Positions 36,120-46,727 of a stretch of DNA of 48,326 nucleotides are shown piece after piece. Every line of letters starts with the position of its first letter. The first letter of the stretch is position 1. The stretch is from Pseudomonadota bacterium (lineage in GTDB: Bacteria; Pseudomonadota; Gammaproteobacteria; Burkholderiales; Burkholderiaceae_C): NCBI GenBank assembly GCA_018240985.1, contig JAFEER010000042.1, positions 1-48,326 of the forward strand, given 5' to 3'. Both the position numbers and the translations under genes were made by a program. The notes under the pieces are model-generated. The model was not told the origin of the DNA. It made no database searches and saw only the letters and a program-made list of their open reading frames with translations.

Positions 36120-36124
36120 GTTTT

Positions 36125-36550
36125 CTATCGGCCGGCCGTGGCCGAGGATTGCGTGGCGAAGGTGATCTGCGACAGGCCCACGCGCCGCGCGGCCTCCATC
36201 ACCGTGACCACGGATTGGTGCGGCGCCATGGCGTCGGCGCTGATGATGATCACGCTGTCACGGCCGGCGGTGGCGGCCTCGGCCAGCGCCTGCGCCACCT
36301 GCTCGACATGCTTGCCCTCCAGCTGTGACTTGTTGACGGCGTAGCGCCCGTCGGCCGCGATGGAGACGATGACCTCCTTGGGGTGGTCGCGCAGCTGCTG
36401 CGCGTCGGCCACGGGCAGGGTCAGCTGCAGCTCGGTGAACTTGCTGTAGGTGGTGGACAGCATCAAAAAAATCAGGATCACCAGCAGCACGTCGATGAAC
36501 GGGATCAGGTTGATCTCCGGCTCTTCCTTCTGGCGGGGACGGAAATTCAT
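36125..36550 (-). CDS. exbD: Biopolymer transport protein ExbD
   Basis: This 141-residue ExbD/TolR protein has a cytoplasmic N-terminus, a single membrane helix with the essential Asp (INLIPFIDVLLVILIFLML) and a periplasmic domain ending SQITFATQS. With ExbB it uses the proton gradient to energise an outer-membrane system. No tonB or tolA is adjacent, so the partner is elsewhere. Confidence 0.95.
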   Translation of the reverse strand: MNFRPRQKEEPEINLIPFIDVLLVILIFLMLSTTYSKFTELQLTLPVADAQQLRDHPKEVIVSIAADGRYAVNKSQLEGKHVEQVAQALAEAATAGRDSVIIISADAMAPHQSVVTVMEAARRVGLSQITFATQSSATAGR

Positions 36551-36559
36551 ACGTGGTGC

Positions 36560-37201
36560 TTATTTGCGCAGGCGGCTGATGTGGCGCACGAACTGCTCCG
36601 AGGCCAGCTCCAGCGTCAGCAGATACTCGTCCACGCGGCTTCTGAAGTAGCGCCAGAAGATCAGCGTCGGAATGGCCACGATCAGGCCGAAGGCGGTGTT
36701 GTACAGCGCCACCGAGATGCCATGTGCCAGCTGCGCCGGGTTGCCGCCGCCCGTCGCGCCACCTACCGCGCCGGTGCCGGCCTGCGAGCCAAAGATCTCG
36801 ATCATGCCGATCACCGTGCCCAAAAGGCCCAGCAGCGGCGCGGCCGAGGCGATGGTTGCCAACGCCGTGAGGTATTTCTCCAGCCGGTGCGCCACCGTGC
36901 GGCCCGTGCCCTCCATGGCGGCGCGCAGATCGGCCTCGGTGCTTTGCGGGTTGCTGTTCAGGGCGCGCAGGCCGCTGGCCAGCACCTCGCCCAGGGCCGA
37001 GTTCTGCGCCAGCTGGCTCACCACCTCGGGCGTGGGAACGGATCTGGACGAGACCGAGATCGCCTCATCCAGCAGTTTGGGGGGGGCGACGCGGGCCGTC
37101 TTCAGGGCCACGAAGCGCTCGAATACCAGTGCCAGCGCCAGGATGGAGCACGCAACCAGGGGCCAGATGGGCCAGCCAGCGGCTTGTATGATCGACAACA
37201 A
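36560..37201 (-). CDS. exbB: MotA/TolQ/ExbB proton channel family protein ExbB
   Basis: This 213-residue protein has three membrane helices: WPIWPLVACSILALALVFER, TIASAAPLLGLLGTVIGMI and ALYNTAFGLIVAIPTLIFW. It forms the proton channel with ExbD, whose gene is 9 bp downstream. It heads the exbBD-lpxK-ycaR-kdsB run and is divergent from xseA. Confidence 0.95.
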   Translation of the reverse strand: MLSIIQAAGWPIWPLVACSILALALVFERFVALKTARVAPPKLLDEAISVSSRSVPTPEVVSQLAQNSALGEVLASGLRALNSNPQSTEADLRAAMEGTGRTVAHRLEKYLTALATIASAAPLLGLLGTVIGMIEIFGSQAGTGAVGGATGGGNPAQLAHGISVALYNTAFGLIVAIPTLIFWRYFRSRVDEYLLTLELASEQFVRHISRLRK

Positions 37202-37552
37202 TTCTTACTCCGCTCACGATAAAAAGCAGGGGGGATTATGGCGCAGCGTGTCCTGCATCCTCCCTTTCAAACCGCGGACGAGTTGCCTGGGGTTTCAAGG
37301 GCGCAACACTCACATTTTCTGTGGATAACTTTGTGGGAAACCGCGTGCACAGGGCGCGCCAAGCGGCGCCAATGCGTGGTTTGCTTGGTTTGATGAAAAA
37401 TTACGCATTGAAAAATTGTTTTAAATCAATGGCTTGCATGTGTTTGCGTGATCTTGGGCGGGGTGCATGCCAACTTCCAGACCCGATGATCGTTCGCACC
37501 AAACTGTGGACTAGTGTGGCCTGCGCATTGGCGCCCAGGCATGGAGCAGCCT
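37202..37552. promoter_or_regulatory. Divergent promoter region of exbB and xseA
   Basis: The 351-bp gap has no convincing gene. It contains TTGTT-N4-ATCAA at 37416-37429, one base off the FNR/Anr consensus, and a TGTGGATAA match to the DnaA box at 37320. Both may be chance. The AT-rich stretch 37390-37430 is the likeliest promoter zone. Confidence 0.3.
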
Positions 37553-39049
37553 ATGTTTGAGCATGCAGATGCAGTCCCGGCGCCGCGTATCTGGGAAGTT
37601 GGCGCGCTATGCCGCGCCATTGCTGATGCCTTGCAGGCCCGCTTCAACCCGGTAGCGGTGCGCGGCGAGATCACGGGCTTTTCGCGCGCGTCCAGCGGGC
37701 ATTGCTACTTCACGCTCAAGGACGGACAGGGGCAGCTGCGCTGCGCCATGTTCAGGCGCGCCGCCGGCCAGCTCGACTTCATGCCGCGCGATGGCGAGCT
37801 GGTGGAGGTGCAGGGCCAGCTGGGCGTGTACGAGGCGCGCGGCGACCTGCAGCTGATCGTTGAAAGCATGCGCCGCGCGGGGCAGGGCGCGCTGTTCGAG
37901 CAGTTCCTGCGCTTGAAGGCGCAGCTGCAGGCCGAGGGCCTGTTCGACCCCGCGCGCAAGCGGCCGCTGCCCGCCATGCCGCGCGGCATCGGCCTGGTCA
38001 CCTCGCCGGGCGCGGCAGCCCTGCACGACGTGGTGACGGCGCTGCGCCGGCGCGTGCCGCATATCCCGGTGCTGCTGGTGCCGGCCCTGGTGCAGGGCGC
38101 GCAGGCGCCGGCGTCCATCGTCGATGCACTATCAAAACTGTATCTGCTGGCGCAAGGTGGCCGGGCGCGAGAGGGTGGTTTGCCTGATTATGCTCATTCC
38201 TCAGATCAAGCCGCGGGCCCTCACCCCCACCCTCTCCCAAAGGGAGAGGGAGAAATACCGGCGCCACCGATCGCCCTCGCCCCTTTGGGGAGAGGGAGGG
38301 GTGAGGGGCCTCAGCAGGATGTACATAGTCAGGGTGGTTTGAACTTGAGTGCCGACGCACCGCCGCCGATCGACGTCATCCTGCTGGTGCGCGGCGGCGG
38401 CTCCATCGAAGACCTCTGGGCCTTCAACGACGAGCGCGTGGCGCGCACCATCGTGCAAAGCCCGGTGCCCCTGGTCAGCGGCGTGGGGCACGAGACCGAC
38501 TTCACCATCGCCGACTTCTGCGCCGACCTGCGCGCGCCCACGCCCACCGCCGCTGCCGAGCTGGTCAACGCGCCGCGCACGCAGTGGCTGGGCGCGCTGG
38601 ATCTGTTGGCCGCTCGCCTGCAGGACGGCGTGCAGCGCCAGATCGACCTGCGGCTGCAAAGGCTGGACCAGGCCGCGCAGCGCCTGGGCCGCCCCTCCGG
38701 CCTGGTGGCGCGACAACAGCTGCGCCTAGCCGGCCTGGCCCAGCGCATGCGCCATGGTGTGCTACTGAAAACGCAGCGAATTGCGCAAGCGCAACAAGCG
38801 CTGCAGGGCAATTTCACCGTGAACATGCAGCGCGCGCTTGCGCAACATGCGCAAACGCTGGAGCGCGCCGCCCTGCGCCTGGAGCTGCTCAACCCCCAGC
38901 TCGTGCTGCAGCGCGGCTACGCCCTGTTGACCGATGCCGAAGGCCATGCGCTGATGCGGCCGGCCCAGGTGCGCCTTGGCGACGCCGTACATGCGCGCCT
39001 GGCCGAGGGCGAGCTTGACCTGACCGTGGCGCCGCGCCGTCTTCTGTAA
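37553..39049 (+). CDS. xseA: Exodeoxyribonuclease VII large subunit with an in-frame mobile-element insert
   Basis: This 498-residue XseA has an N-terminal OB fold (about 15-110, [20 protein letters not shown]), the catalytic domain with [18 protein letters not shown], the motif [15 protein letters not shown] and [15 protein letters not shown], and a C-terminal coiled coil. Residues about 211-263 are translated from a MITE-like element and its target duplication. Without these 53 residues the protein would be 445 residues, the usual size. The insert sits just before the strand leading to the conserved GGGS loop. ATG 37553 follows GGAG; ATG 37541 and GTG 37514 are other options. Confidence 0.93.
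   Translation: MFEHADAVPAPRIWEVGALCRAIADALQARFNPVAVRGEITGFSRASSGHCYFTLKDGQGQLRCAMFRRAAGQLDFMPRDGELVEVQGQLGVYEARGDLQLIVESMRRAGQGALFEQFLRLKAQLQAEGLFDPARKRPLPAMPRGIGLVTSPGAAALHDVVTALRRRVPHIPVLLVPALVQGAQAPASIVDALSKLYLLAQGGRAREGGLPDYAHSSDQAAGPHPHPLPKGEGEIPAPPIALAPLGRGRGEGPQQDVHSQGGLNLSADAPPPIDVILLVRGGGSIEDLWAFNDERVARTIVQSPVPLVSGVGHETDFTIADFCADLRAPTPTAAAELVNAPRTQWLGALDLLAARLQDGVQRQIDLRLQRLDQAAQRLGRPSGLVARQQLRLAGLAQRMRHGVLLKTQRIAQAQQALQGNFTVNMQRALAQHAQTLERAALRLELLNPQLVLQRGYALLTDAEGHALMRPAQVRLGDAVHARLAEGELDLTVAPRRLL
38183..38333. repeat. MITE-like element, class B core, inside xseA with perfect 8-bp target duplication (151 bp)
   Basis: The 23-bp ends (left CCTGATTATGCTC..., right inverted) enclose the same core as the copy at 26389. 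Identical octamers GTGGTTTG flank it at 38175-38182 and 38334-38341. Element plus duplication is 159 bp, or 53 codons. The duplication is visible in the protein as GGL on both sides of the insert. Confidence 0.93.
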
Positions 39050-39182
39050 GCTATATATCGCAGCGCCTGCTTGCGGCATTGCCCGTGCGCAGCAGGATTT
39101 GCTATTGCTTCCTACAATGCCCGCTGCTCCGCCCTTGCCGGCATCGGCGGTTCTCTCAACACCACTCACGAAGGACATCACC

Positions 39183-39764
39183 ATGGAACACAAACTGCCC
39201 GCGCTGCCCTATGCCATCGACGCCCTGGCCCCCCACTACAGCCAGGAAACGCTGGAATACCACCACGGCAAGCACCACAACGCCTATGTGGTGAACCTGA
39301 ACAACCTGCAAAAGGGCACCGAGTTCGAGTCGATGTCCCTGGAAGACATCGTGAAGAAGTCCAGCGGCGGCATCTACAACAACGCCGCCCAGATCTGGAA
39401 CCACACCTTCTTCTGGAGCTGCATGGCCCCCAACGGTGGCGGTGAACCCGCAGGCGCGCTGGCCGCGGCCATCAACGCCAAGTGGGGCAGCTACGCCGCC
39501 TTCAAGGAAGCCTTCGTGAAGTCGGCCGTGGGCAACTTCGGCTCCGGCTGGACCTGGCTGGTGAAGAAGGCCGACGGTTCGGTGGACATCGTCAACACCG
39601 GCGCCGCCGGCACGCCCCTGACCACGGCCGACAAGGCCCTGCTGACGGTGGACGTGTGGGAACACGCCTACTACATCGACTACCGCAACCTGCGCCAGAA
39701 GTTCGTCGAGACCTTCCTGGACAAGCTGGTGAACTGGAAGTTTGCCGAAGCCAACTTCGCGTGA
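39183..39764 (+). CDS. sodB: Superoxide dismutase, iron type
   Basis: This 193-residue Fe-SOD has metal ligands His27 ([11 protein letters not shown]), His74 (WNHTFFW), Asp157 and His161 ([13 protein letters not shown]). The residues GSGWTWLV favour the iron form. It dismutates superoxide in the cytoplasm. AAGGA precedes ATG 39183, and TACAAT at 39113-39118 is a likely -10 box. A strong terminator follows. Confidence 0.95.
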   Translation: MEHKLPALPYAIDALAPHYSQETLEYHHGKHHNAYVVNLNNLQKGTEFESMSLEDIVKKSSGGIYNNAAQIWNHTFFWSCMAPNGGGEPAGALAAAINAKWGSYAAFKEAFVKSAVGNFGSGWTWLVKKADGSVDIVNTGAAGTPLTTADKALLTVDVWEHAYYIDYRNLRQKFVETFLDKLVNWKFAEANFA

Positions 39765-39805
39765 TGATTGCCTGCCCGGCGCGCATGGCGCCGGGTTCGC
39801 ATCAC

Positions 39806-39839
39806 AAGGGGCCGGGGAGTGATCTCCGGCCCTTTTTTT
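39806..39839 (+). terminator. Intrinsic terminator after sodB
   Basis: GGGCCGG pairs with CCGGCCC around an 11-base loop, followed by seven T residues. Confidence 0.9.
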
Positions 39840-39901
39840 GATGTCTGGGCGACAGTCTTATAGAAGACTTGGAAAAAAAGTCTCTCACGGGCGTTTGATT
39901 T

Positions 39902-39927
39902 TTCGCAATGCGATATTCGATTGCGAA
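39902..39927. promoter_or_regulatory. Perfect dyad upstream of the monomeric IDH gene
   Basis: TTCGCAAT-N10-ATTGCGAA is a perfect 8-bp inverted repeat 107 bp before the gene. A second one, AGTCTT-N4-AAGACT, lies at 39854-39869. The AT-rich spacing and position suggest a regulator site; the regulator is unknown. Confidence 0.4.
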
Positions 39928-40033
39928 TTACATGATTATTGCGGCGCGACTCGCGCACAATCGGCGTTGTCACCCCGACGACTGCCTTCGTGGCATCCCA
40001 AGCCCCCCTTGTTTTTGTTACCTGAGAGACGAG

Positions 40034-42271
40034 ATGAGCACCCAGAAACCCACCATCATCTACACCCTGACCGACGAAGCGCCGCGCCTGGCGACGGCCT
40101 CGTTCCTGCCCATCGTGCGCAGCTTCGCGTCGGTGGCAGGTATCGACGTGGCCGAGAGCGATATCTCGGTCGCGGCCCGCGTCCTGGGCCAGTTCCCCGA
40201 ATGCCTGACCGAGGCACAGCGCGTGCCCGACACCCTGGCCGAGCTGGGCAAGAAGACCCTGCAGGCCGATGCCAACATCATCAAGCTGCCCAACATCAGC
40301 GCCTCGGTGTCGCAGCTGATGGCCGCCATCAAGGAACTGCAGGGCAAGGGCTACGCCATTCCCGACTTTCCGGAAGACCCCAAAACGGACGAAGAAAAGG
40401 CCATCCGCGCCAAGTACAACAAGTGCATCGGCAGCGCCGTGAACCCGGTGCTGCGCGAAGGCAACTCCGACCGCCGCGCGCCTCGCGCCGTCAAGGAATA
40501 CGCGCGCAAGAACCCGCACAGCATGGCCGAATGGAGCCAGGCCTCGCGCTCGCATGTCTCGCACATGCACACGGGCGACTTCTACCACGGCGAAAAGTCC
40601 ATGACGCTGGATCGCGCGCGCGACGTGAAGATGGAGCTCATCACCAAGAGCGGCAAGACCATCGTCCTGAAGCCCAAGGTGAGCCTGCAGGATCGCGAGG
40701 TCATCGACTCCATGTTCATGAGCAAGAAGGCGCTGGTGGCCTTCTACGAGAAGGAGATCGAGGACGCGCGCAAGACCGGCGTGATGTTCTCGCTGCACGT
40801 CAAGGCCACCATGATGAAGGTCTCGCACCCCATCGTGTTCGGCCACTGCGTGAAGATCTTCTACAAGGAAGCCTTCGAGAAGCACGCCAAGCTGTTCGAG
40901 GAGCTGGGCGTGAACGTGAACAACGGCATGGTCAATCTCTATGACAAGCTGGAGAGCCTGCCATCGGCTCAGCGCGACGAGGTCAAGCGCGACCTGCACG
41001 CCTGCCACGAGAACCGCCCCGAGCTGGCCATGGTCGATTCTGCCAAGGGCATCACCAACTTCCACTCGCCCAACGACGTGATCGTGGACGCCTCCATGCC
41101 CGCCATGATCCGTAACGGCGGCAAGATGTGGGGGCCCGACGGCCGCCTGAAGGACGTCAAGGCCGTGATGCCCGAATCCACCTTTGCCCGCATCTACCAG
41201 GAGATGATCAACTTCTGCAAGTGGCACGGCGCCTTCGACCCCAGGACCATGGGCACCGTGCCCAACGTTGGCCTGATGGCGCAGCAGGCCGAGGAATACG
41301 GCAGCCACGACAAGACCTTCGAGATCACCGAGGACGGCGTGGCCAACATCACCGACCTGGCCACCGGCGAGGTGCTGATGAGCCAGAACGTCGAGACTGG
41401 CGACATCTGGCGTATGTGCCAGGTCAAGGACGCGCCGATTCGCGACTGGGTCAAGCTCGCCGTCACGCGCGCGCGCAACTCGGGCATGCCCGTCGTGTTC
41501 TGGCTCGACCCCTACCGTCCACACGAGGCGCAGCTCATCACCAAGGTCAAGATGTACCTGCACGAGCACGACACCACGGGCCTGGACATCCAGATCATGA
41601 GCCAGGTGCGCGCCATGCGCTTCACGCTCGAGCGCGTCGTCCGTGGCCTGGACACCATCAGCGCCACCGGCAACATCCTGCGCGACTACCTGACCGACCT
41701 GTTCCCCATCATGGAACTGGGCACCAGCGCCAAGATGCTGTCTATCGTGCCGCTGATGGCCGGCGGTGGAATGTACGAAACCGGCGCCGGCGGCTCCGCG
41801 CCCAAGCATGTGCAGCAGCTGACCGAGGAAAACCACCTGCGCTGGGACAGCCTGGGCGAATTTTTGGCCCTGGCCGTGTCGCTGGAAGACCTGGGGCTGA
41901 AGAACCACAACGCCCAGGCCAAGCTACTGGCCAAGACGCTGGACGCCGCCACCGGCAAGCTGCTGGACAACAACAAGAACCCCAGCCCCAAGACCGGCCA
42001 GCTGGATAACCGCGGCAGCCAGTTCTACCTGGCCATGTACTGGGCGCAAGAACTCGCCAGCCAGACCGAGGACGCCGCGCTGGCGGCAAAATTTGCCCCG
42101 CTGGCCAAGCAGCTGGCAGACAACGAGGCCAAGATCGTCGAAGAGCTGCGCGTGATCCAGGGCCATGCCGCCGACATTGGCGGCTACTACCAGCCCGACC
42201 TGGCCAAGCTGGACGCGGTGATGCGCCCCAGCACCACCCTCAACGCCGCTCTGGCGTCGCTGGGGGCCTGA
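40034..42271 (+). CDS. NADP-dependent isocitrate dehydrogenase, monomeric type
   Basis: This 745-residue monomeric IDH opens with [20 protein letters not shown]. It includes the substrate region [18 protein letters not shown], the metal-binding [11 protein letters not shown] area and the C-terminal [15 protein letters not shown]. It makes 2-oxoglutarate and NADPH. ATG 40034 follows GAGAGACGAG; an in-frame ATG at 39908 is rejected because the family N-terminus starts here. A dimeric IDH lies 1.9 kb downstream. Confidence 0.96.
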   Translation: MSTQKPTIIYTLTDEAPRLATASFLPIVRSFASVAGIDVAESDISVAARVLGQFPECLTEAQRVPDTLAELGKKTLQADANIIKLPNISASVSQLMAAIKELQGKGYAIPDFPEDPKTDEEKAIRAKYNKCIGSAVNPVLREGNSDRRAPRAVKEYARKNPHSMAEWSQASRSHVSHMHTGDFYHGEKSMTLDRARDVKMELITKSGKTIVLKPKVSLQDREVIDSMFMSKKALVAFYEKEIEDARKTGVMFSLHVKATMMKVSHPIVFGHCVKIFYKEAFEKHAKLFEELGVNVNNGMVNLYDKLESLPSAQRDEVKRDLHACHENRPELAMVDSAKGITNFHSPNDVIVDASMPAMIRNGGKMWGPDGRLKDVKAVMPESTFARIYQEMINFCKWHGAFDPRTMGTVPNVGLMAQQAEEYGSHDKTFEITEDGVANITDLATGEVLMSQNVETGDIWRMCQVKDAPIRDWVKLAVTRARNSGMPVVFWLDPYRPHEAQLITKVKMYLHEHDTTGLDIQIMSQVRAMRFTLERVVRGLDTISATGNILRDYLTDLFPIMELGTSAKMLSIVPLMAGGGMYETGAGGSAPKHVQQLTEENHLRWDSLGEFLALAVSLEDLGLKNHNAQAKLLAKTLDAATGKLLDNNKNPSPKTGQLDNRGSQFYLAMYWAQELASQTEDAALAAKFAPLAKQLADNEAKIVEELRVIQGHAADIGGYYQPDLAKLDAVMRPSTTLNAALASLGA

Positions 42272-42280
42272 TGCAGCTGC

Positions 42281-42306
42281 GCCCTCCCTGTCGCGGCAGG
42301 GAGGGC
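42281..42306 (+). terminator. Hairpin after the monomeric IDH gene
   Basis: GCCCTCCCTG pairs perfectly with CAGGGAGGGC around a 6-base loop, 10 bp after the stop. No T run follows directly, so it may end the transcript inefficiently or protect its 3' end. Confidence 0.6.
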
Positions 42307-42327
42307 AGCAGCGCGCCAGAGTCGAGT

Positions 42328-42409
42328 GTCGGAATTTTTTACACCAACGTGAGTGGGCACTAGGCGCTCTATAGCTACAAGGAAGCCAAAAGCGTCGGAA
42401 AATTTTACA
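42328..42409 (+). promoter_or_regulatory. Two direct repeats, possible activator sites for the sigma-54 promoter
   Basis: GTCGGAATTTTTTACA (42328-42343) and GTCGGAAAATTTTACA (42394-42409) match at 14 of 16 bases. They are 66 bp apart and lie about 75-155 bp upstream of the sigma-54 promoter, where an enhancer-binding protein such as PrsR would sit. Confidence 0.6.
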
Positions 42410-42482
42410 GTGCGCCTCGTGCTCATTTTGAGGCTCTGGAGAAATCTGTTTTAAAACAACAAGATAAGAGATGGATGCAAAG

Positions 42483-42499
42483 TTGGCACGAACCGTGCT
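42483..42499 (+). promoter_or_regulatory. Sigma-54 promoter of the PEP-CTERM gene
   Basis: TTGGCACG-N4-GTGCT matches the sigma-54 consensus TTGGCACG-N4-TTGCT with one mismatch and exact GG to GC spacing. The transcription start would fall near 42510, 40 bp before the gene. Confidence 0.8.
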
Positions 42500-42550
42500 T
42501 ATAGTTTGGCGAGAGATTCTTCGATCCGGTTTCATCCAAAGGAGTGGGAA

Positions 42551-43438
42551 ATGTTGAAAACCAAGCTCGCATCTGTCGCCGCCGCAGCCGCCTTGTCGTT
42601 CGGAGCCATCGGTTCCGCACAGGCCATGGGCATCATTGCCGGTGACTTCAAATTCACCATCGACAACTACGACTCCGGTACCACCGGTTATGGCACTGCG
42701 GCCATTGCGTGTCTGAACAATACTGCGGCTTGCGATGCTGCTGCCAGTTCCAAGGCGCCGGGCTCCGTTGGTTCTATCAACACCAGTGCCGATACCATGG
42801 GTATCTTTTCCGTCGGGCTGATCACCAGGATTTCCGATGGCGCGGTACTGTTCACCAAGGGTACTGACGGTTTTCTGACGGGTGTCTTCGGCAACCTGGC
42901 AGACCATACGGTCGGCACAAGTTGCAATCTGGGTGTCTGCACGACAACCACTTTCTCGAGTGGCGGAGTCTGGGCCTTGTACCAGAACACCTCTGACTAT
43001 AACCCGACCCTGGGCCCAACAGTGGCAGCAGGCAAGGATTTGAATGCGCTGCTGTACCCCAGCATCACCGGCGGCTCGTTGTATCTCTCTGGCGTATTTG
43101 GTGCCGGGGTGAGCTCGGCCGATTCTACTGCTACGTATCAGTCCGCATATAACAGCTCGACCATTGCAGGTGCAGGCCAGGCCTATCTGGACATCACTGG
43201 TGGCAGCGCAAAGACTCAATACGACACAAACACGATGACTGACCCCAATGGTGGCAAGCATGACTTGTTCCTGGACATTACGTACAATGACGCCGATGGC
43301 TCGGCTCGTGCACTCGGCTGGACGGTGACCTCGTCCGGCCAGATCAAGGGCAATGCCGTGCCCGAGCCCGGCACCATGGCACTTGCTGGCTTGGCCTTGC
43401 TCGGCGCCGGCTTGGCTTCGCGCCGCCGCAAGTCTTAA
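42551..43438 (+). CDS. PEP-CTERM sorting-domain protein
   Basis: The 295-residue secreted protein has a signal peptide (MLKTKLASVAAAAALSFG, cleaved after AQA) and a Ser/Thr/Gly-rich mature domain with four Cys residues. It ends in the exosortase sorting signal: VPEPGTMALAGLALLGAG, then RRRK. Proteins of this class are cleaved by exosortase and are linked to exopolysaccharide and floc formation. The mature domain is not one I recognise. AAGGAG precedes ATG 42551; an in-frame ATG at 42506 lacks that support. No exosortase is in the window. Confidence 0.9.
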   Translation: MLKTKLASVAAAAALSFGAIGSAQAMGIIAGDFKFTIDNYDSGTTGYGTAAIACLNNTAACDAAASSKAPGSVGSINTSADTMGIFSVGLITRISDGAVLFTKGTDGFLTGVFGNLADHTVGTSCNLGVCTTTTFSSGGVWALYQNTSDYNPTLGPTVAAGKDLNALLYPSITGGSLYLSGVFGAGVSSADSTATYQSAYNSSTIAGAGQAYLDITGGSAKTQYDTNTMTDPNGGKHDLFLDITYNDADGSARALGWTVTSSGQIKGNAVPEPGTMALAGLALLGAGLASRRRKS

Positions 43439-43489
43439 GCACTGATGGGGATAGGGCGGTCAATTGGCCGCGCTTTCCTCGACATCATT

Positions 43490-43518
43490 CGGCCACCCAC
43501 AGGGGTGGCCGTTTTTAT
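43490..43518 (+). terminator. Intrinsic terminator after the PEP-CTERM gene
   Basis: CGGCCACCC pairs with GGGTGGCCG around a 4-base loop, followed by TTTTT. The convergent DUF192 gene ends inside it. Confidence 0.88.
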
Positions 43519-43988
43519 TTCGGCTGGAAAACCGCCCCACCCAGTTTGCTGCCGGCCTTGATGCCGCGCCGGGCAAACCAGCCCTGGTTCATCTCCAGCA
43601 CGTAGCGCACCGGCTTGGCCGAGCAATGCGAGTCTTCGCTCAGCGGCTGCATGTCGGCCAGATTGACGATGCTGCCATCGTCGCCCACAAACGCCGCCGT
43701 GAGCGGCAGCGGCGTGTTCTTCATCCAGAAGCACTGCGTGGCCGGCTGTTCGAACACGAACAGCATGCCCTCGTGCTGCGGCATGTCGCGGCGGAACATC
43801 AGGCCAATCTGGCGCTCTTGCGGCGAGGCCGCCACCTGCGCCTCAATGCGGTGCATGCCCGCCGTCAGCTCCACGCGTTGCAGGTTCATCTGGGGGCTGC
43901 CCTGGGCCAAGGCGCCGGTCGCGAGGGTGAGCGCTGCCAGCAGTTGCGGTAGGCGATTTGTAAGGGTGTGCATGGCGGGATTGTTCAT
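43515..43988 (-). CDS. DUF192 family exported protein
   Basis: This 157-residue protein has a signal peptide (LPQLLAALTLATGALAQG) and a DUF192 domain with IEAQVAASPQERQIGLMFR, the motif FWMKNTPLPLTAAFV and VLEMNQGWFARRGIKAG. The function is unknown; the family is widespread. ATG 43973 is an alternative start five codons later. It is convergent with the PEP-CTERM gene and divergent from icd. Confidence 0.88.
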   Translation of the reverse strand: MNNPAMHTLTNRLPQLLAALTLATGALAQGSPQMNLQRVELTAGMHRIEAQVAASPQERQIGLMFRRDMPQHEGMLFVFEQPATQCFWMKNTPLPLTAAFVGDDGSIVNLADMQPLSEDSHCSAKPVRYVLEMNQGWFARRGIKAGSKLGGAVFQPK

Positions 43989-44069
43989 GGGTTCATGGGT
44001 CTGATAGTCGGCACGATTTTGCGAGCATTTTGCGGGCTGAAAGGCATAAAACGCAGGGGCTTCATGTCC

Positions 44070-44097
44070 TTGCCAGCGAGGAGTGCTGCACTAAAAT
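44070..44097 (+). promoter_or_regulatory. Probable sigma-70 promoter of icd
   Basis: TTGCCA and TAAAAT, each one base off consensus, are 16 bp apart, and the -10 box ends 70 bp before the icd start. Of the promoter candidates in the window this has the best match. Confidence 0.6.
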
Positions 44098-44167
44098 CAC
44101 ATGGACTTGACAGCCGCAGGCTCTTGCCTGGCTGCCATGATGACTACCACTACCGGAGACCTATTTC

Positions 44168-45430
<1,263 letters not shown>

Positions 45431-45555
45431 CCCTCCAAGACGCCGCCGATTGCGTCAGCCTGACGCAGCAGTCCGGTGTTGCGTGGGACATGCCGGTGTA
45501 TGAACGGAAGTGTCTTTTTTGTAGCCACTGCCACCACTGAAGTTTTTCAGGCTTG

Positions 45556-45680
45556 CAAGATTGGCAAGCTGTCTGGGACTCCTTCCCCCTTTGGGGGAAG
45601 GTTGGGATGGGGGCCGGAGCGCGGGGATCGACGCGCGAGTGTCGCTGGCCCCACCCCTGCCCCTGCTCTCCGACTGAATA
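45556..45680. repeat. Degraded MITE-like element, class A core
   Basis: A left end resembling the 23-bp repeat (GATTGGCAAG...) is followed by CTTCCCCCTTTGGGGGAAGG and the class A centre, but the right palindrome and right terminal repeat are missing. Octamers CAGGCTTG (45548) and CAGGCCTG (45681) agree at 7 of 8 and may be the old target duplication. The rest of the 454-bp gap 45431-45884 holds a possible -10 box TACAAT (45719-45724) for the next gene and no coding sequence. Confidence 0.6.
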
Positions 45681-45884
45681 CAGGCCTGCACAATGGGCCG
45701 TCCGGACGCATTTCGGGCTACAATAGTTTCTAAAAGTTAATCCCGTAACTTGCAAAGGTTTTCCGCGGTAAATCAGCGTATTTCGGTGTAACTTTCCACT
45801 AGCCTCACCAAGGTCTGCACGATCTTCGGGATACCGAGATTTCCGTCGGTGTTTGCCCGTAGGAGCCATTGCCTGGAGTAAAGC

Positions 45885-46709
45885 ATGCTGAATTCGAATG
45901 AAACCAACGCCACCCAAGCCACGCCCTCGGCCGAGGCGAATCAGTCAAATTCTGGGCAATTTGCTGTGCATCAAAGCCCGCCCTCCATGTGGCCGGACTT
46001 CATGACCGGCCAACTGGAAAAGCCGGTGCGTGTGTTGCTTGTGGATGATGACCCGCACATGCGGCGTGTGATTGCCCAGGAACTGATGGCCGACGAGCGA
46101 ACCCTGCTGGTGGCCCAGGCCACCAGCGTGCGCGAAGGGCGCAAGGCCATCAAGCAGCATGACTTCGATGTGATGCTGGTAGACCTGAACCTGGGCGATG
46201 GCGAGGGCTTTGAGCTGATCGAATACCTGAAGTCGCACCGCCCGGCTGCCGAGGCCATCATCATCTCCATCATGGAGAACGACGACCAGGTGCTGCATGC
46301 CTTCGAGGTTGGCGCCACGGGTTATCTCGTCAAAAATTCCTGGTTTGGCAACTACCCTCAGGCCGTGCTGCAGGTGGCCAATGGCGGAGCGTCCATCACG
46401 CCCAATCTGGCGCGAAGGCTGCTGCAGCGCTTTGACCACGGCAGCGCAGCGGCGCCGGCCGCAGCAGCACCGGCAGAGGCCAAGGAGCCAGTGCAGGCAG
46501 CTGCGGAGCACGAGCCAGAGCGCCTGTCGGCGCGCGAAAAAGAGGTGCTGCGCATGGTGGCCAGCGGATACACCAGCGCGGAGATCGGTACCCAGCTGCA
46601 GATCAGCGCCCTGACGGTGAACACGCATATCAAGAACATCTACCGCAAGCTGCAGGTGCGTACACGCGCCCAGGCCGTACGCTTTGCTTCATTGCGCGGC
46701 CTGTTCTGA
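45885..46709 (+). CDS. NarL/LuxR-type two-component response regulator
   Basis: This 274-residue response regulator has a 45-residue N-terminal extension of low complexity, then a receiver domain (about 48-165) with acidic Asp54-56 and phospho-accepting Asp100 (MLVDLNLGDGEG). An Ala/Pro-rich linker and a LuxR helix-turn-helix follow (about 213-270: LSAREKEVLRMVASGYTSAE, then QLQISALTVNTHIKNIYRKL). GGAG precedes ATG 45885. The kinase gene is 68 bp downstream. The signal is unknown. Confidence 0.93.
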   Translation: MLNSNETNATQATPSAEANQSNSGQFAVHQSPPSMWPDFMTGQLEKPVRVLLVDDDPHMRRVIAQELMADERTLLVAQATSVREGRKAIKQHDFDVMLVDLNLGDGEGFELIEYLKSHRPAAEAIIISIMENDDQVLHAFEVGATGYLVKNSWFGNYPQAVLQVANGGASITPNLARRLLQRFDHGSAAAPAAAAPAEAKEPVQAAAEHEPERLSAREKEVLRMVASGYTSAEIGTQLQISALTVNTHIKNIYRKLQVRTRAQAVRFASLRGLF

Positions 46710-46727
46710 TGTAGGGTCTTTGGGGGG

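Noticed and set aside
37320-37328. Perfect DnaA box TGTGGATAA as a sign of a replication origin
   Set aside because: It is a single box with no cluster, no DUE and no dnaA, parA or gidA gene nearby.
39680-41908. 742-codon minus-strand frame
   Set aside because: It is antisense to sodB and the monomeric IDH gene, Val/His/Gly-rich and without any recognisable domain.
45548-45688. CAGGCTTG/CAGGCCTG as proof of an intact element at 45556
   Set aside because: The right terminal repeat and right palindrome are absent and the octamers differ at one base, so only a degraded copy can be claimed.
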